A stretch of 64,000 nucleotides of DNA from Paenibacillus chondroitinus NBRC 15376 (GTDB lineage Bacteria > Bacillota > Bacilli > Paenibacillales > NBRC-103111). Location: NCBI RefSeq assembly GCF_004000765.1, contig NZ_BILW01000002.1:248001-312000 (forward strand). Reading direction: 5' to 3'. Below the pieces are notes generated by a model. That model was not told the origin of the DNA and ran no database searches. It saw nothing but the letters and a program-made list of their open reading frames with translations. Shown piece after piece: positions 27,699-36,553 of the stretch (the stretch's first letter is position 1; the number at the start of each line of letters is the position of its first letter). The position numbers and the translations under genes are program-made.

Positions 27699-28967
27699 GT
27701 GTCTCGTATCATTCAAGTTGATGAACGCCCCTCCATAGGCGAAAGCATTCCCCTTAGTTTACAGCATTTATTTGCGATGTTTGGCTCCACTGTGCTTGTA
27801 CCAATTCTCTTCCATGTCGATCCGGCTACGATATTGTTGATGAATGGAATCGGCACCCTGCTTTATATTTTTATCACAAAAGGCAAAATCCCCGCTTTCC
27901 TGGGGTCCAGCTTCGCCTTCCTATCGCCTGTTTTCGTTGTCCTCGGTCAAAAAGGCTATAGTGCGGCACTCGGCGGTTTTCTCGTCGTGGGACTGATCTT
28001 TACGATTATTGCTTTATTGATTCGCTTCGTAGGAACACGCTGGATTGACGTTGTCTTCCCGCCTGCCGCGATGGGCGCTATCGTATCCGTTATCGGGCTG
28101 GAGCTAGTGCCTACAGCCGCTTCGATGGCAGGCATCATTGCCCCTGCCGATGCCAAGGAAGCCTGGGTTCCCGATATGACCGTGATCACGGTTTCTATTT
28201 TTACCTTTTTAGTAGGCGTGGTTGGTTCCATCGTATTTCGAGGGTTATTGAAAGTCATCCCTATTCTAGTAGCAATCGTCCTGGGGTACGTGCTTGCCGC
28301 ATTGCTTGGCTTAGTACATATTCAAGAAACTTTAAATGCCGCTCAATGGCTTCAGCTTCCTACTTTCTACTCACCAACGTTTGATTTAGCAAGTATAATA
28401 ATTATTGCCCCTGCGGCACTTGTTGTCATTGCAGAGCATATCGGCCACTTAATCGTAACCAGCAATATGGTGGGCAAAGATTTATCCAAAGAACCGGGTC
28501 TAAGCAGATCTTTGCTTGGAAACGGGATCTCAACGATGTTGTCTTCCTTGGTTGGGTCCACGCCAAATACAACGTACGGTGAAAACATCGGCGTCATGGC
28601 GATTAGCCGTGTGTACTCGGTTTGGGTCATTGGCGGAGCTGCGATCCTGGCGATTGTGCTCTCTTTTGTGGGGAAAATCTCGGCCTTGATTCAAACGATT
28701 CCTACAGCTGTCATGGGAGGCGTTTCCTTGCTGCTGTTCGGCATCATCGCCGCTTCCGGTATTCGGATGCTCGTAGAGACGAAAGTGGATTATTCCAAAC
28801 CGATGAATCTGATTCTGACAACGGCAGTTCTGGTCATCGGTCTTAGCGGTGCAACGTTGAAGCTCGGGAATTTTGAATTGAAGGGCATGGCGTTGGCGAC
28901 GATTGTTGCTATTGTGCTTAGCTTGTTTTTCAAACTGCTGGATAAGCTAAAATTAACGAACGAGTAA
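27699..28967 (+). CDS. Uracil/uracil-xanthine permease (NCS2 family, UraA-like)
   Basis: 422 residues starting at GTG 27699; AAAGGGTG lies 8 nt upstream. The frame is open further upstream into the helicase gene, but that part is not coding for a permease. Family features include SLQHLFAMFGSTVLVPILF near the N-terminus, SSFAFLSPVF, the NCS2 motif region AEHIGHL (Glu that contacts the pyrimidine in UraA), and STPNTTYGENIG. About 14 membrane segments. Imports uracil coupled to protons. Stands 68 bp after the helicase gene; no PyrR attenuator was recognised in that gap. Confidence 0.93.
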   Translation: MSRIIQVDERPSIGESIPLSLQHLFAMFGSTVLVPILFHVDPATILLMNGIGTLLYIFITKGKIPAFLGSSFAFLSPVFVVLGQKGYSAALGGFLVVGLIFTIIALLIRFVGTRWIDVVFPPAAMGAIVSVIGLELVPTAASMAGIIAPADAKEAWVPDMTVITVSIFTFLVGVVGSIVFRGLLKVIPILVAIVLGYVLAALLGLVHIQETLNAAQWLQLPTFYSPTFDLASIIIIAPAALVVIAEHIGHLIVTSNMVGKDLSKEPGLSRSLLGNGISTMLSSLVGSTPNTTYGENIGVMAISRVYSVWVIGGAAILAIVLSFVGKISALIQTIPTAVMGGVSLLLFGIIAASGIRMLVETKVDYSKPMNLILTTAVLVIGLSGATLKLGNFELKGMALATIVAIVLSLFFKLLDKLKLTNE

Positions 28968-29034
28968 TTGAGCTGTTGAGCTGCATAAGAGGATTTCATA
29001 TGATGCCCGAATATTCGTGAAAGGAATATAGGCT

Positions 29035-29892
29035 ATGAAAAACGGAATGAACGATAGCGAACGCACGTTCTGGAAGAAGTATCTCGCCAAGGCGAAGCTG
29101 GATCTATCCTACGCGGCCTACACCAAAGTCCAAAAATCCTGGACAGATGAGAATCCCGCCTGTCCGTTTAACCGACTTTATTTTATCCGCGAAGGTGAAG
29201 GCTATGTCAGGATCGGGGGGCAGACTTACTACCCAAAACCCGGGGAGCTGTATTTGCTGCCAGCCGGGAGCGACCAAGCCTATGGCACGATAAGCGACAA
29301 TACGTTCGGCAAGTATTGGTGCCATTTTTCGGCCAAAATCGGAGATTTGGATTTGTTTCAAATTTTGCAAACCTCGCCTTGCTTGAAAGTTCAGAATCCG
29401 GAAGAGCTCGTGAAAGCTTTCGAGCAATTGATTGCTTATAGCCAGAGCGACAGCATCACCTCAGAGTTTCGAGCCTACTCGATTCTGATGACGTTTATTG
29501 CTGATTTTATTGAGCAAAATCAATCCGTCAAGCTGAACCTCACCTCCACGCCTACGTTTGAAAAAATGAACAAAGTTTTGCTGTACATGGAACAGCATAT
29601 TGCCGAAAATGTGTCCGTGGATACACTTTCTCGCATGGCGCATTACCATCCTAATTATTTTATCAATGCATTCAAGCAATTCACGGGCTACTCGCCTATC
29701 CAATACATGAATCATCTGCGTTCCGAAAAAGCCAAAGATTTGCTTATGACGACGGAATTGAACGTTTCCCAAATCGCTGACGTGTTAGGGATGGAATTAT
29801 CGTATTTTTCCCGTATGTTCCGAGAGCAGACCGGTTTTAAGCCTACGGCTTTCCGTGATTTGAGACCAAAAACGATTGAAAATAGCCCATAA
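29035..29892 (+). CDS. AraC family transcriptional regulator
   Basis: 285 residues. N-terminal AraC-type arm and cupin (LYFIREGEGYVRIG, GELYLLPAGSDQAYG) and a C-terminal DNA-binding domain (VSVDTLSRMAHYHPNYFINAFK and GMELSYFSRMFREQTGFKP). The ATG follows AAAGGAA. It is convergent with the PhyH-HEAT gene and the two share a terminator. Target genes are not evident; the nearest sugar-type genes are downstream on the other strand. Confidence 0.9.
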   Translation: MKNGMNDSERTFWKKYLAKAKLDLSYAAYTKVQKSWTDENPACPFNRLYFIREGEGYVRIGGQTYYPKPGELYLLPAGSDQAYGTISDNTFGKYWCHFSAKIGDLDLFQILQTSPCLKVQNPEELVKAFEQLIAYSQSDSITSEFRAYSILMTFIADFIEQNQSVKLNLTSTPTFEKMNKVLLYMEQHIAENVSVDTLSRMAHYHPNYFINAFKQFTGYSPIQYMNHLRSEKAKDLLMTTELNVSQIADVLGMELSYFSRMFREQTGFKPTAFRDLRPKTIENSP

Positions 29893-29943
29893 ATAAAAGA
29901 CAAGGCCGTCTCCAAACCATGAATATGGTTGAGAGACGGCCTC
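29892..29943. terminator. Bidirectional terminator between AraC and PhyH-HEAT genes
   Basis: AGGCCGTCTC pairs with GAGACGGCCT, with an inner ACCAT/ATGGT stem. An A/T-rich tract (TGTCTTTTATTT on the minus strand) follows on the left side; on the right side the tract is poor, so it probably works best for the minus-strand gene. Confidence 0.75.
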
Positions 29944-29979
29944 GTCGTATATCAACGTGCCTATACAATTTCTTGCAGC

Positions 29980-31389
29980 TTACGGATAAAAAGCATTCGC
30001 TTTTGTCGTCGTGGAGCACCAGCGGTTGTTCAGCAGGAAACGGATCAGCGAATTTTTGGCCCGATCTGTGCCGATGTAATTCAACGTTTCCGCAGCATGT
30101 GCACGAACGTAACGATTCTCGTCATCGAGCGCAATTTCCAATTGCGGAACAGCGGATTCTGCCGAAGCGCCCAAGCGGGACAAGGATAGGCTGGACATGA
30201 AGCGAACTTGTGCGTTCTGATCTTGAAGACCGCGAGTTAAGCTGGCAACGACGTCCTCTACAGGCGAGTTCATAAAACCAAGCGCATCAACAACGGCGCT
30301 GCGAATTTTATCCTCCGGGTGGTCAAGCAGCTCGGTCAGCGCTGGAACCGCTTTGGCCGCTAGGCTGCTCAACTCACCCAGCGCAAACACAGCATGTGTT
30401 ACTGTATTTACATTCTCATGGTTCAGGGCAGCGATCAACCCGTCAACCGCTTCGCTTCCTGCAACAGCCAAACCATACGCGGAGATTCGCGATACATGAA
30501 CATCATCGCTGCGAAGTCCGTCCAGCAGAGCATTCACGCCGGCCTGCCCTCTACGTGCAAGATCATATGACGCATTAATGGCGATTGTCTCATCACCGCT
30601 CAATTTCCCCGCCAGTTCCTGAACTTCCTGCGGATCGGACGAAGCCGTTCCCGCCAAAGAGCAGAGTTCACCGGATAACCAGTTCCATGTCTCTTCCCAC
30701 ATCAAGTCGTGCGCAGCAAGCGGTGCAAGCAGGTTCGCCGGCTTCTTCCATTCGCGCTCTTGATTATTCCAGCTTGGCTTTGTAGGCAGCTCAGTACGCA
30801 TGAACTCAAACTTCAGCATATAACGCGGTTTTCCAAGAATGTTCGGAGTGGAACGATGCCAGATATCATAATGGATCAACGCAAAAGTGCCTGCCTCGCC
30901 GCTTGCCAAAACTTCAGCCGGATGCTCATTCGCTTCGAATGCCCGCTTCTGGTGATTTTGCGTGCCTGGCATAATGCCTGTCGGCCCCAAATCTACCGGT
31001 GTATCCTGCGGGAAATACATAATCATTGCCCAGTTCGGGTGATGATTGCGTACGCGGTCATAACCCCAATAGCTGTCTTTATGCCAGCCGCCTGCCGTAG
31101 GCAGCGCATTGAAATGTCCATGTCTGTGCGCATGCATCATATAATTTGGCCCTAACACACTTGTTAATGCGCCAGTAACAACGGGATGGTCAAATACTTT
31201 TTGCAGCTCTCGGATACGCGGCAGCAAGTTATTGCCAGGATTCCCCTCCTCCGCGTACACCGTATTTAATTGCTCAAGCAGATTGTCATGAAACGCATGG
31301 GAAAAATCCGTTTTAAGAATTAGACACCCATTCGTAATAAACTCTCTCATTTGCTCATCCGTCAATAGTAAAGGTTGTTTCTCCTGCAT
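29980..31389 (-). CDS. Phytanoyl-CoA dioxygenase (PhyH) domain fused to HEAT repeats
   Basis: 469 residues. The N-terminal 265 or so residues are a PhyH-type Fe(II)/2-oxoglutarate dioxygenase: ALPTAGGWHKDSYWGYD gives the HxD iron motif (His about 121, Asp about 123), and FALIHYDIWHRSTPN supplies the distal histidine, with an Arg-containing strand LKFEFMR after it. The C-terminal 180 residues are at least five HEAT-like repeats (for example DKIRSAVVDALGFMNSPVED, QVRFMSSLSLSRLG, RYVRAHAAETLNYIG). AAGGAGG precedes the ATG. HEAT repeats usually mediate protein contacts or occur in phycobilin-lyase-like enzymes. The substrate is unknown. Confidence 0.88.
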   Translation of the reverse strand: MQEKQPLLLTDEQMREFITNGCLILKTDFSHAFHDNLLEQLNTVYAEEGNPGNNLLPRIRELQKVFDHPVVTGALTSVLGPNYMMHAHRHGHFNALPTAGGWHKDSYWGYDRVRNHHPNWAMIMYFPQDTPVDLGPTGIMPGTQNHQKRAFEANEHPAEVLASGEAGTFALIHYDIWHRSTPNILGKPRYMLKFEFMRTELPTKPSWNNQEREWKKPANLLAPLAAHDLMWEETWNWLSGELCSLAGTASSDPQEVQELAGKLSGDETIAINASYDLARRGQAGVNALLDGLRSDDVHVSRISAYGLAVAGSEAVDGLIAALNHENVNTVTHAVFALGELSSLAAKAVPALTELLDHPEDKIRSAVVDALGFMNSPVEDVVASLTRGLQDQNAQVRFMSSLSLSRLGASAESAVPQLEIALDDENRYVRAHAAETLNYIGTDRAKNSLIRFLLNNRWCSTTTKANAFYP

Positions 31390-31507
31390 TGTTCCTGCCT
31401 CCTTGGCGTGTTTTGAATGCTGTAACCTTACCCTTATTATAGAAAAATCAAATGAGATACTTAATAGACATTCTTAATCAGAGCTAGCACAAAACTAAGA
31501 TAGCCAC

Positions 31508-32740
31508 TTAAAATGCACCCAAATCGATTTCATCCAGTGAGGCAACTCTCAAATCGTGTGCGATAAACTCCAAGTTCCGCGTAACATCATTCGGCACGAT
31601 CACGCATCGGATACCGGCTGCCTTGGCGGCTTTCAACCCATTAGGGGAATCCTCAAAGACGAGAGCCTCCCCGGCTGCTACGCCAAGCTTTTCCAGCGTT
31701 AATGTATACAACTCAGGATCAGGCTTCACCCGCTTGACATCATCAGCTGTGTGAATCACATCAAAATAGGAGAAAATACCTTGTTGCTTCAAGTATTTGT
31801 GAACCCAATCACGTGTTGAACTGGACGCCAATCCTATTCGCAGACCTCTCGACTTGGCTGCTTCCAATAAATGAAGCACACCGGGAAGCAGCTTCGCTTC
31901 TCCTAGATAGACGGCATACTTTTCGTGAGACAACTGTTTGATATATCCATGATCCAAAGGCTTTTGGATGGAGGTCTCCAGATAAACATAAGGATTAAAC
32001 TCATCAAAAGTAGTTCCTACATTTTTACACCAAAGTTCAAGCGAAAGTTCGACTCCATGTTCCTGGTAGATGTCTTTAAAAGCGTGGTACCAAGGAGATT
32101 CCGTGTCCATAATCAACCCGTCAAAATCAAAGATAATGGCTTTAAGGCCAAATCTGCTCTCGGGTTTAGCCTCTGTAACCATTAAGTTCATAAAGTGCGT
32201 AGTGCTCCCTGTTCCTTGTGGGGATTGTGCGACAAGTCCAGCCTTACATTCACTTGGCGTGCGCATCCCGAAATAACGAACTAACGTCCATTCTTCGCCA
32301 TCCTGCGAGTAAAAAAAGGATACACAATCGTCCTCTTTACGGATTCTCAGATACGGGTTAGCCACATGAACGATTTCTGAATTACAGTCATCAGAAATGC
32401 CATCTTTTGTCACGACAGAAACAATCGTTGGCACTTTACCGTTATATTCAAAACACAGTTTACACCAATTGTTTTCGTCTACCAGGAGCATTAAGCATCC
32501 TGAGTCATATTTATTTTTCATTTCAACAGTCAGCTGTGTTGTCATTTCAAACGATTGCTTCACTGATGTGTACAAAAAAGGAGCCGACGCACAAATATGC
32601 TTTCCAGCGGGATCGCAAAAATAATCGGCGCCTGGAGGAGCCGTAACGATCAATCCCCCGTCATCTGTAAACCCCCACTGCTCTGGCTTATTCAGCCAAG
32701 AAAGCTCCAGCTGTTTCTCAACATCCAATAGATTGGTCAT
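31508..32740 (-). CDS. Fusion of a DUF1349-like beta-sandwich and a HAD hydrolase (beta-phosphoglucomutase-like)
   Basis: 410 residues in one uninterrupted frame. Residues 1-190 look like the DUF1349/concanavalin-like domain (WGFTDDGGLIVTAPPGADYF, DSGCLMLLVDENNWCKLCFE, FFYSQDGEEWTLVRYFGM). Residues about 198-410 are a complete HAD phosphatase or phosphomutase: AIIFDFDGLIMDTES (motif I, DxD), LASSSTRDWVHKYL (motif II Ser), VKRVKPDPELY (Lys) and VFEDSPNGLKAAKAAG (motif IV). Family members convert beta-glucose-1-phosphate or hydrolyse sugar phosphates. An AGGAGG precedes the ATG at 32740. The combination is unusual: the two domains are normally separate proteins. Confidence 0.85.
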   Translation of the reverse strand: MTNLLDVEKQLELSWLNKPEQWGFTDDGGLIVTAPPGADYFCDPAGKHICASAPFLYTSVKQSFEMTTQLTVEMKNKYDSGCLMLLVDENNWCKLCFEYNGKVPTIVSVVTKDGISDDCNSEIVHVANPYLRIRKEDDCVSFFYSQDGEEWTLVRYFGMRTPSECKAGLVAQSPQGTGSTTHFMNLMVTEAKPESRFGLKAIIFDFDGLIMDTESPWYHAFKDIYQEHGVELSLELWCKNVGTTFDEFNPYVYLETSIQKPLDHGYIKQLSHEKYAVYLGEAKLLPGVLHLLEAAKSRGLRIGLASSSTRDWVHKYLKQQGIFSYFDVIHTADDVKRVKPDPELYTLTLEKLGVAAGEALVFEDSPNGLKAAKAAGIRCVIVPNDVTRNLEFIAHDLRVASLDEIDLGAF

Positions 32741-32932
32741 ATTTACCTCCTAAGTACCTTGATGAGTACTTATTCTCTCAGATAGACCCAAATCCTTTCT
32801 ACTATTGAAACCACACCAATCTTGCTCTAAAATGAAGGCACAATCTCCTCCAATCAGCAATTTATTCTATAAATCTATCTGATCTTGCTCAAGTAACCTT
32901 ATTTCTCCGACAACTAGAAAGTGAGGCTGCGC

Positions 32933-33826
32933 ATGACTTATCCCCAAGATTTAAGGGAGAAAACACCTCTCTGGGACAGCAACTATCCGATTCGGTTTTA
33001 CCGAAATCGATCTCGCGCGGCCAAAAAGGACGATAATATTTTATATCTCCATTGGCATGAGCACTTCGAAATCATTGATATGCAGGCAGGCAAAGCACAG
33101 TTTCATATCGATAGCCGCCCTTACGAGGCGAGCGCCGGCGACCTGCTGTTCGTCCCTGCCGGGGCGCTGCATGTCGGCTATAATGCCTCCGACGAAGATG
33201 TGGAGTTCGTAGCCGTTGTCTTCAACGCTTCTCTGCTGCGCATGCTGCATCCCGATCCTGTCTACGAGCGGTACATGCTGCCTTTCTTGGACGGACGCGC
33301 GCAACTGCCTGCCAGAATTGGGGCAAACGACGAACAAGGAGCCCCATTCCGGCGGCTCCTTCGTGAATCAACCTATGAGTTTGAGCACGCTGCCGCGGCC
33401 TACGAGCTTATCATTAAGCATAATTTTCATCTGCTTTTCGCGTTGCTCTCCAGACAATTTCTACCGGACAAGTTCGTGGATAAACCGGCTCCACTGCGGC
33501 ATTCTGAGTCATTTAAGCCGTTAATCCAGCATATTGAGGCTCATCTTGCGGAACCGCTCTCCGTTGAACAGGCTGCGAGGATGGTCAACCTCAATCCGTA
33601 CCATTTCTGCAAAACGTTTAAAAAGCTGACCGGACGAACCTTTGTGGATTTTGTCAATTGGCTGCGCATTAACGAAGCGGATCGTTTGCTGCGTGAAACG
33701 GAATGGACCGTAACCGAGATTGCCGAAAGCATCGGCTGCGGGAACGCGAACTATTTTACAAAGCTTTATAAAAAATATAAGAGTTACCCGCCTTCGGAAG
33801 TTCGGAGGAGACTGTTGTCTACTTGA
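32933..33826 (+). CDS. AraC family transcriptional regulator
   Basis: About 297 residues. Cupin sensor (LHWHEHFEIIDMQAGKA, GDLLFVPAGALHVGY) and AraC helix-turn-helix domain (LSVEQAARMVNLNPYHFCKTFK, IGCGNANYFTKLYKKY). The frame also offers GTG at 32921, but GTGAGG lies 6 nt before the ATG at 32933, so that start is preferred. Ends 25 bp from the convergent TrhA gene, with no terminator visible between them. Confidence 0.9.
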   Translation: MTYPQDLREKTPLWDSNYPIRFYRNRSRAAKKDDNILYLHWHEHFEIIDMQAGKAQFHIDSRPYEASAGDLLFVPAGALHVGYNASDEDVEFVAVVFNASLLRMLHPDPVYERYMLPFLDGRAQLPARIGANDEQGAPFRRLLRESTYEFEHAAAAYELIIKHNFHLLFALLSRQFLPDKFVDKPAPLRHSESFKPLIQHIEAHLAEPLSVEQAARMVNLNPYHFCKTFKKLTGRTFVDFVNWLRINEADRLLRETEWTVTEIAESIGCGNANYFTKLYKKYKSYPPSEVRRRLLST

Positions 33827-33851
33827 TTTTTCAAGGCACATCATCCGTAAA

Positions 33852-34496
33852 TTAAAGTACAGCGGGCATCACGTACGCGTAGACGGCAATGAAATGGCAG
33901 CTGCTGCCCGCAACAACGAACACATGCCAGACCAGATGATGATAACGCAATTTCCGCCATAGAAAAAATAATAATCCGATACTGTACAGAATAACGCCGG
34001 TGACGATCCAAGTAATAGCCATTAGAGGAAGCCTTTCCTGCAGTGGAGCAATCAACGAAGCCATGAAACCGGCGAGCAGCAAGTAGAGGAGCAGACCCCA
34101 GGGAATAAATCGCCGAATGATGAACTTGATGTAGCGAACGCCTCCCAAAGCTAGGAGCCAGACCAGCAGCAGCATAGAGTAGCCTAACGTGCCCTGAAGA
34201 GTAATCATCAAAAATGGCGTGTAAGAACCCGCAATGGCGATGAAAATAGCCGCATGATCCAGCATTTCGAAACGCTCCGCCCATTTGCGCGAACGTGAGC
34301 AATGCAGGAGCGTTGAGGACAGATATACCATGCAAAAGGATAAGCCGTAAACCGCATTGCTAATTGTATAAGCAAAATCCTCAAACAAGGCGGCTCGCTG
34401 AAGAAGCAGCACGAGACCGAAGGCGCTTAGCGCCGCGCCAATCCCGTGGCTTAAAGCGTTTAGGCGTTCCTCTTTTAAACGAAAGCTTTCATCCAT
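33852..34496 (-). CDS. Hemolysin III / TrhA family membrane protein
   Basis: 214 residues with seven hydrophobic helices. Family signatures: ERLNALSHGIGAALSAFG at the N-terminus (conserved His), SSTLLHCSRSRKWAERFEML with DHAAIFIAIAGSYTPF (conserved His and Asp), and YHHLVWHVFVVAGSSCHF near the C-terminus (conserved histidines of the PAQR/hemolysin III superfamily). Bacterial TrhA influences membrane-lipid homeostasis. The putative ribosome binding site AAAGGAG is 12 nt upstream of the ATG. Confidence 0.9.
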   Translation of the reverse strand: MDESFRLKEERLNALSHGIGAALSAFGLVLLLQRAALFEDFAYTISNAVYGLSFCMVYLSSTLLHCSRSRKWAERFEMLDHAAIFIAIAGSYTPFLMITLQGTLGYSMLLLVWLLALGGVRYIKFIIRRFIPWGLLLYLLLAGFMASLIAPLQERLPLMAITWIVTGVILYSIGLLFFLWRKLRYHHLVWHVFVVAGSSCHFIAVYAYVMPAVL

Positions 34497-34608
34497 GCGA
34501 AGGGGTCACTCCTTTCTGATTGTTTCCTAGTTTTACCCTTAGTCGGGACTAGTATGTAATCAGATCGTCGTGACCCCTTTTTCCTTATCGGCTGTCTTCT
34601 GACAGCAT

Positions 34609-35241
34609 TTATTCACCGCCTGGCTTGGGCTGCTTTTTTGTCAAATAAAAGGCAAGCTCCTTTCGATGCTTATACGCAATCAGCATAACATTCCCCAACC
34701 ACACCCACATTATGGCTCCCACATAACCGCCAATATACAAATACACGCCTAAAAGCAGCGTGCCTAATACCACCTGTAAGCCATCCGCCGAGGAGGAAAT
34801 GGACTTTCCTCTTGTCGCCAGCTTCGTTACGGCCATGCTAACTGCCAAGATGATCGCTAAGGCAAGGGAAGCCTCAAACTTCGTCAGCGCGCTCCAAACA
34901 CCGAAAGTAACGGCAATCGCTTTGCCGCCTCTCCCTTTCAGAAATGGCGAAAAGGCATGCCCTACGATCGGTGCCAGCGCAACAGGAATCAATGCATGAC
35001 CTTGAATACGCGTATTCTCCAAGCTAAATCCCAGGATCCAAACTAGCACCAGGTACCCTTTTAAAAAGTCAAGAATAATGCCCGCAAGCCCGGTCCGATA
35101 CCCCGCTGCTCTCCACAAGTTTAATGCCCCTGGATTGCCATCGCCAACGTGATTGAGATTGTGTCTGGCCAACAGTCCAAGCCAATAAGAAAACATCAGA
35201 GCGCCTGATAAAAAAGCGCAAGCCGTCCATACGATGGTCAT
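34609..35241 (-). CDS. Glycerol-3-phosphate acyltransferase PlsY-like membrane protein
   Basis: 210 residues starting at ATG 35241, which overlaps the stop of the glycosyltransferase gene (ATGA, 35238-35241); longer upstream frames lie inside that gene. PlsY motifs: VGDGNPGALNLWRAAG (motif 1, normally GSGNxGATN), GHAFSPFLKGRGGKAIAVTFG (motif 2) and a less conserved third region. Five or so membrane helices. PlsY uses acyl-phosphate to acylate glycerol-3-phosphate. The changed first motif and coupling to a glycosyltransferase suggest a paralogue with another acceptor, not the housekeeping enzyme. Confidence 0.82.
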   Translation of the reverse strand: MTIVWTACAFLSGALMFSYWLGLLARHNLNHVGDGNPGALNLWRAAGYRTGLAGIILDFLKGYLVLVWILGFSLENTRIQGHALIPVALAPIVGHAFSPFLKGRGGKAIAVTFGVWSALTKFEASLALAIILAVSMAVTKLATRGKSISSSADGLQVVLGTLLLGVYLYIGGYVGAIMWVWLGNVMLIAYKHRKELAFYLTKKQPKPGGE

Positions 35242-36332
35242 AGCTCCCGCCTGCTTCCTACTTTGACATTCCTTCCTTTCCACGCTACATGACCCAGAAA
35301 CACCACTTGATAAACAGAATACAGCATGACAACAATCATAAATATCGTTGAGAAAATATGCAAAATAGGCATGATGACACCAAACTTCCCCACATACCTG
35401 ACAAAATAAAATAGCTGCATCATGTAGATCAAATAACCCATAAATAAAGGGAGCCACCAGGACGTGTTCAAAAATAAAAAGAACGTTTCGGAAGCAACGA
35501 GACCGATTACCCACAGGGCAATAAGCGCGATAGTCCCGCCTTTCAGTTTGGATGTTCCAAGGGCGGCCCCTTTACCAAAGCCTTGAATTCGACTTTTCAT
35601 CCCCTGCGCATACATACGGAAGGATACGAGACCATAACCAATGAAATTCGTCACTTGGATACCTGATTTGCGAAAGGCGGCTCCGAGGTTCAAGTCGTCC
35701 AGCATTTCCCCTTTGACGCTCTCGTGACCTTTAATGGCTTCGTAATCTGCTCTAGTTGTTAAAATACAGGAACCATACAGCCCCTTATTCGGACTGTCTT
35801 TCTCAAAGGGTGAGGTGAAAGCAAACACACCTAAGAAGTTAAAAATGAGAGCCAGCCTTTCACCGAAACTTACCGTATAGTGAAATGGCACGACCGAGAT
35901 GACGCCTCCGGCTTGCTGTCTGGCCATGATTAATATTTCCAGTGCGCGTGGCACTAATCGAATGTCGGCGTCAAGAAAGACGATCATATCCCCAGAGGAC
36001 TGTAAGTAGCCGTTCCATACAGCCCAATTTTTGCCGGTCCACCCCTCTGGAAGGCTGGGATTGGAGATAACGGTAACTCCGTAGCTCTCCGCGATCTCCC
36101 TCGTGTCATCCTCCGAAAAATCGTCTACGACGATAATTTCAAAGGGTTCCAGTGTTTGTATTTTGAGCGCATGGAGCAGATGAGGTAAATTGCACGCTTC
36201 GTTTCTAGCTGGAATAATGACGGACAGCTTCACTTGATCTGCACCTGGCACATAACCTGGCCGAAGCACATTTTTCCTGAACAGTATAAACCCGCAAAGA
36301 CACCCGACTACGCAAATAACCGCAACCAACAT
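35238..36332 (-). CDS. Membrane glycosyltransferase family 2 (CrtQ-like)
   Basis: 364 residues. An N-terminal membrane anchor is followed by a GT-A domain: LSVIIPARNEACNLPHLL, EIIVVDDFSEDDT, VFLDADIRLV (DxD) and GEMLDDLNLGAAFRKSG (ED-type motif). The C-terminus has several helices. Sequence style and topology resemble 4,4'-diaponeurosporenoate glycosyltransferase CrtQ, but no carotenoid desaturase or synthase is nearby, so a lipid or other hydrophobic acceptor is equally possible. A GAGGGGG precedes the ATG. Translationally coupled to the PlsY-like gene. Confidence 0.82.
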   Translation of the reverse strand: MLVAVICVVGCLCGFILFRKNVLRPGYVPGADQVKLSVIIPARNEACNLPHLLHALKIQTLEPFEIIVVDDFSEDDTREIAESYGVTVISNPSLPEGWTGKNWAVWNGYLQSSGDMIVFLDADIRLVPRALEILIMARQQAGGVISVVPFHYTVSFGERLALIFNFLGVFAFTSPFEKDSPNKGLYGSCILTTRADYEAIKGHESVKGEMLDDLNLGAAFRKSGIQVTNFIGYGLVSFRMYAQGMKSRIQGFGKGAALGTSKLKGGTIALIALWVIGLVASETFFLFLNTSWWLPLFMGYLIYMMQLFYFVRYVGKFGVIMPILHIFSTIFMIVVMLYSVYQVVFLGHVAWKGRNVKVGSRREL

Positions 36333-36553
36333 CCCAGTAACCCCCTCAATCCGATTCCCCGCAGCCGTTTGCTAAGTAACTCCCTGCTCTACTCTGGCGT
36401 TCGAGCTTGTATTGATGTATATGAACTTTGGCGCGATTTTAAGCCAGTGCGAAAGGTACTGGAAACAAACATGGATGTATTCATTAGTCAAGTCGTCCAA
36501 CCATCTCCGGGGCTTTATCCATAGATTGGTGTATAGGATAGGAGGTGGTTTCT

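Noticed and set aside
34609-35514. 301-codon reading of the PlsY-like gene
   Set aside because: The first 91 codons lie inside the glycosyltransferase gene and are Cys/His-rich noise; the ATGA overlap at 35238-35241 gives the natural start.
36480-36550. CATAGATTG as a possible sigma-K -10 box before the appendage-like gene
   Set aside because: One mismatch to CATANNNTA and no well-spaced -35 element; too weak to call, though a sporulation promoter would fit the gene.
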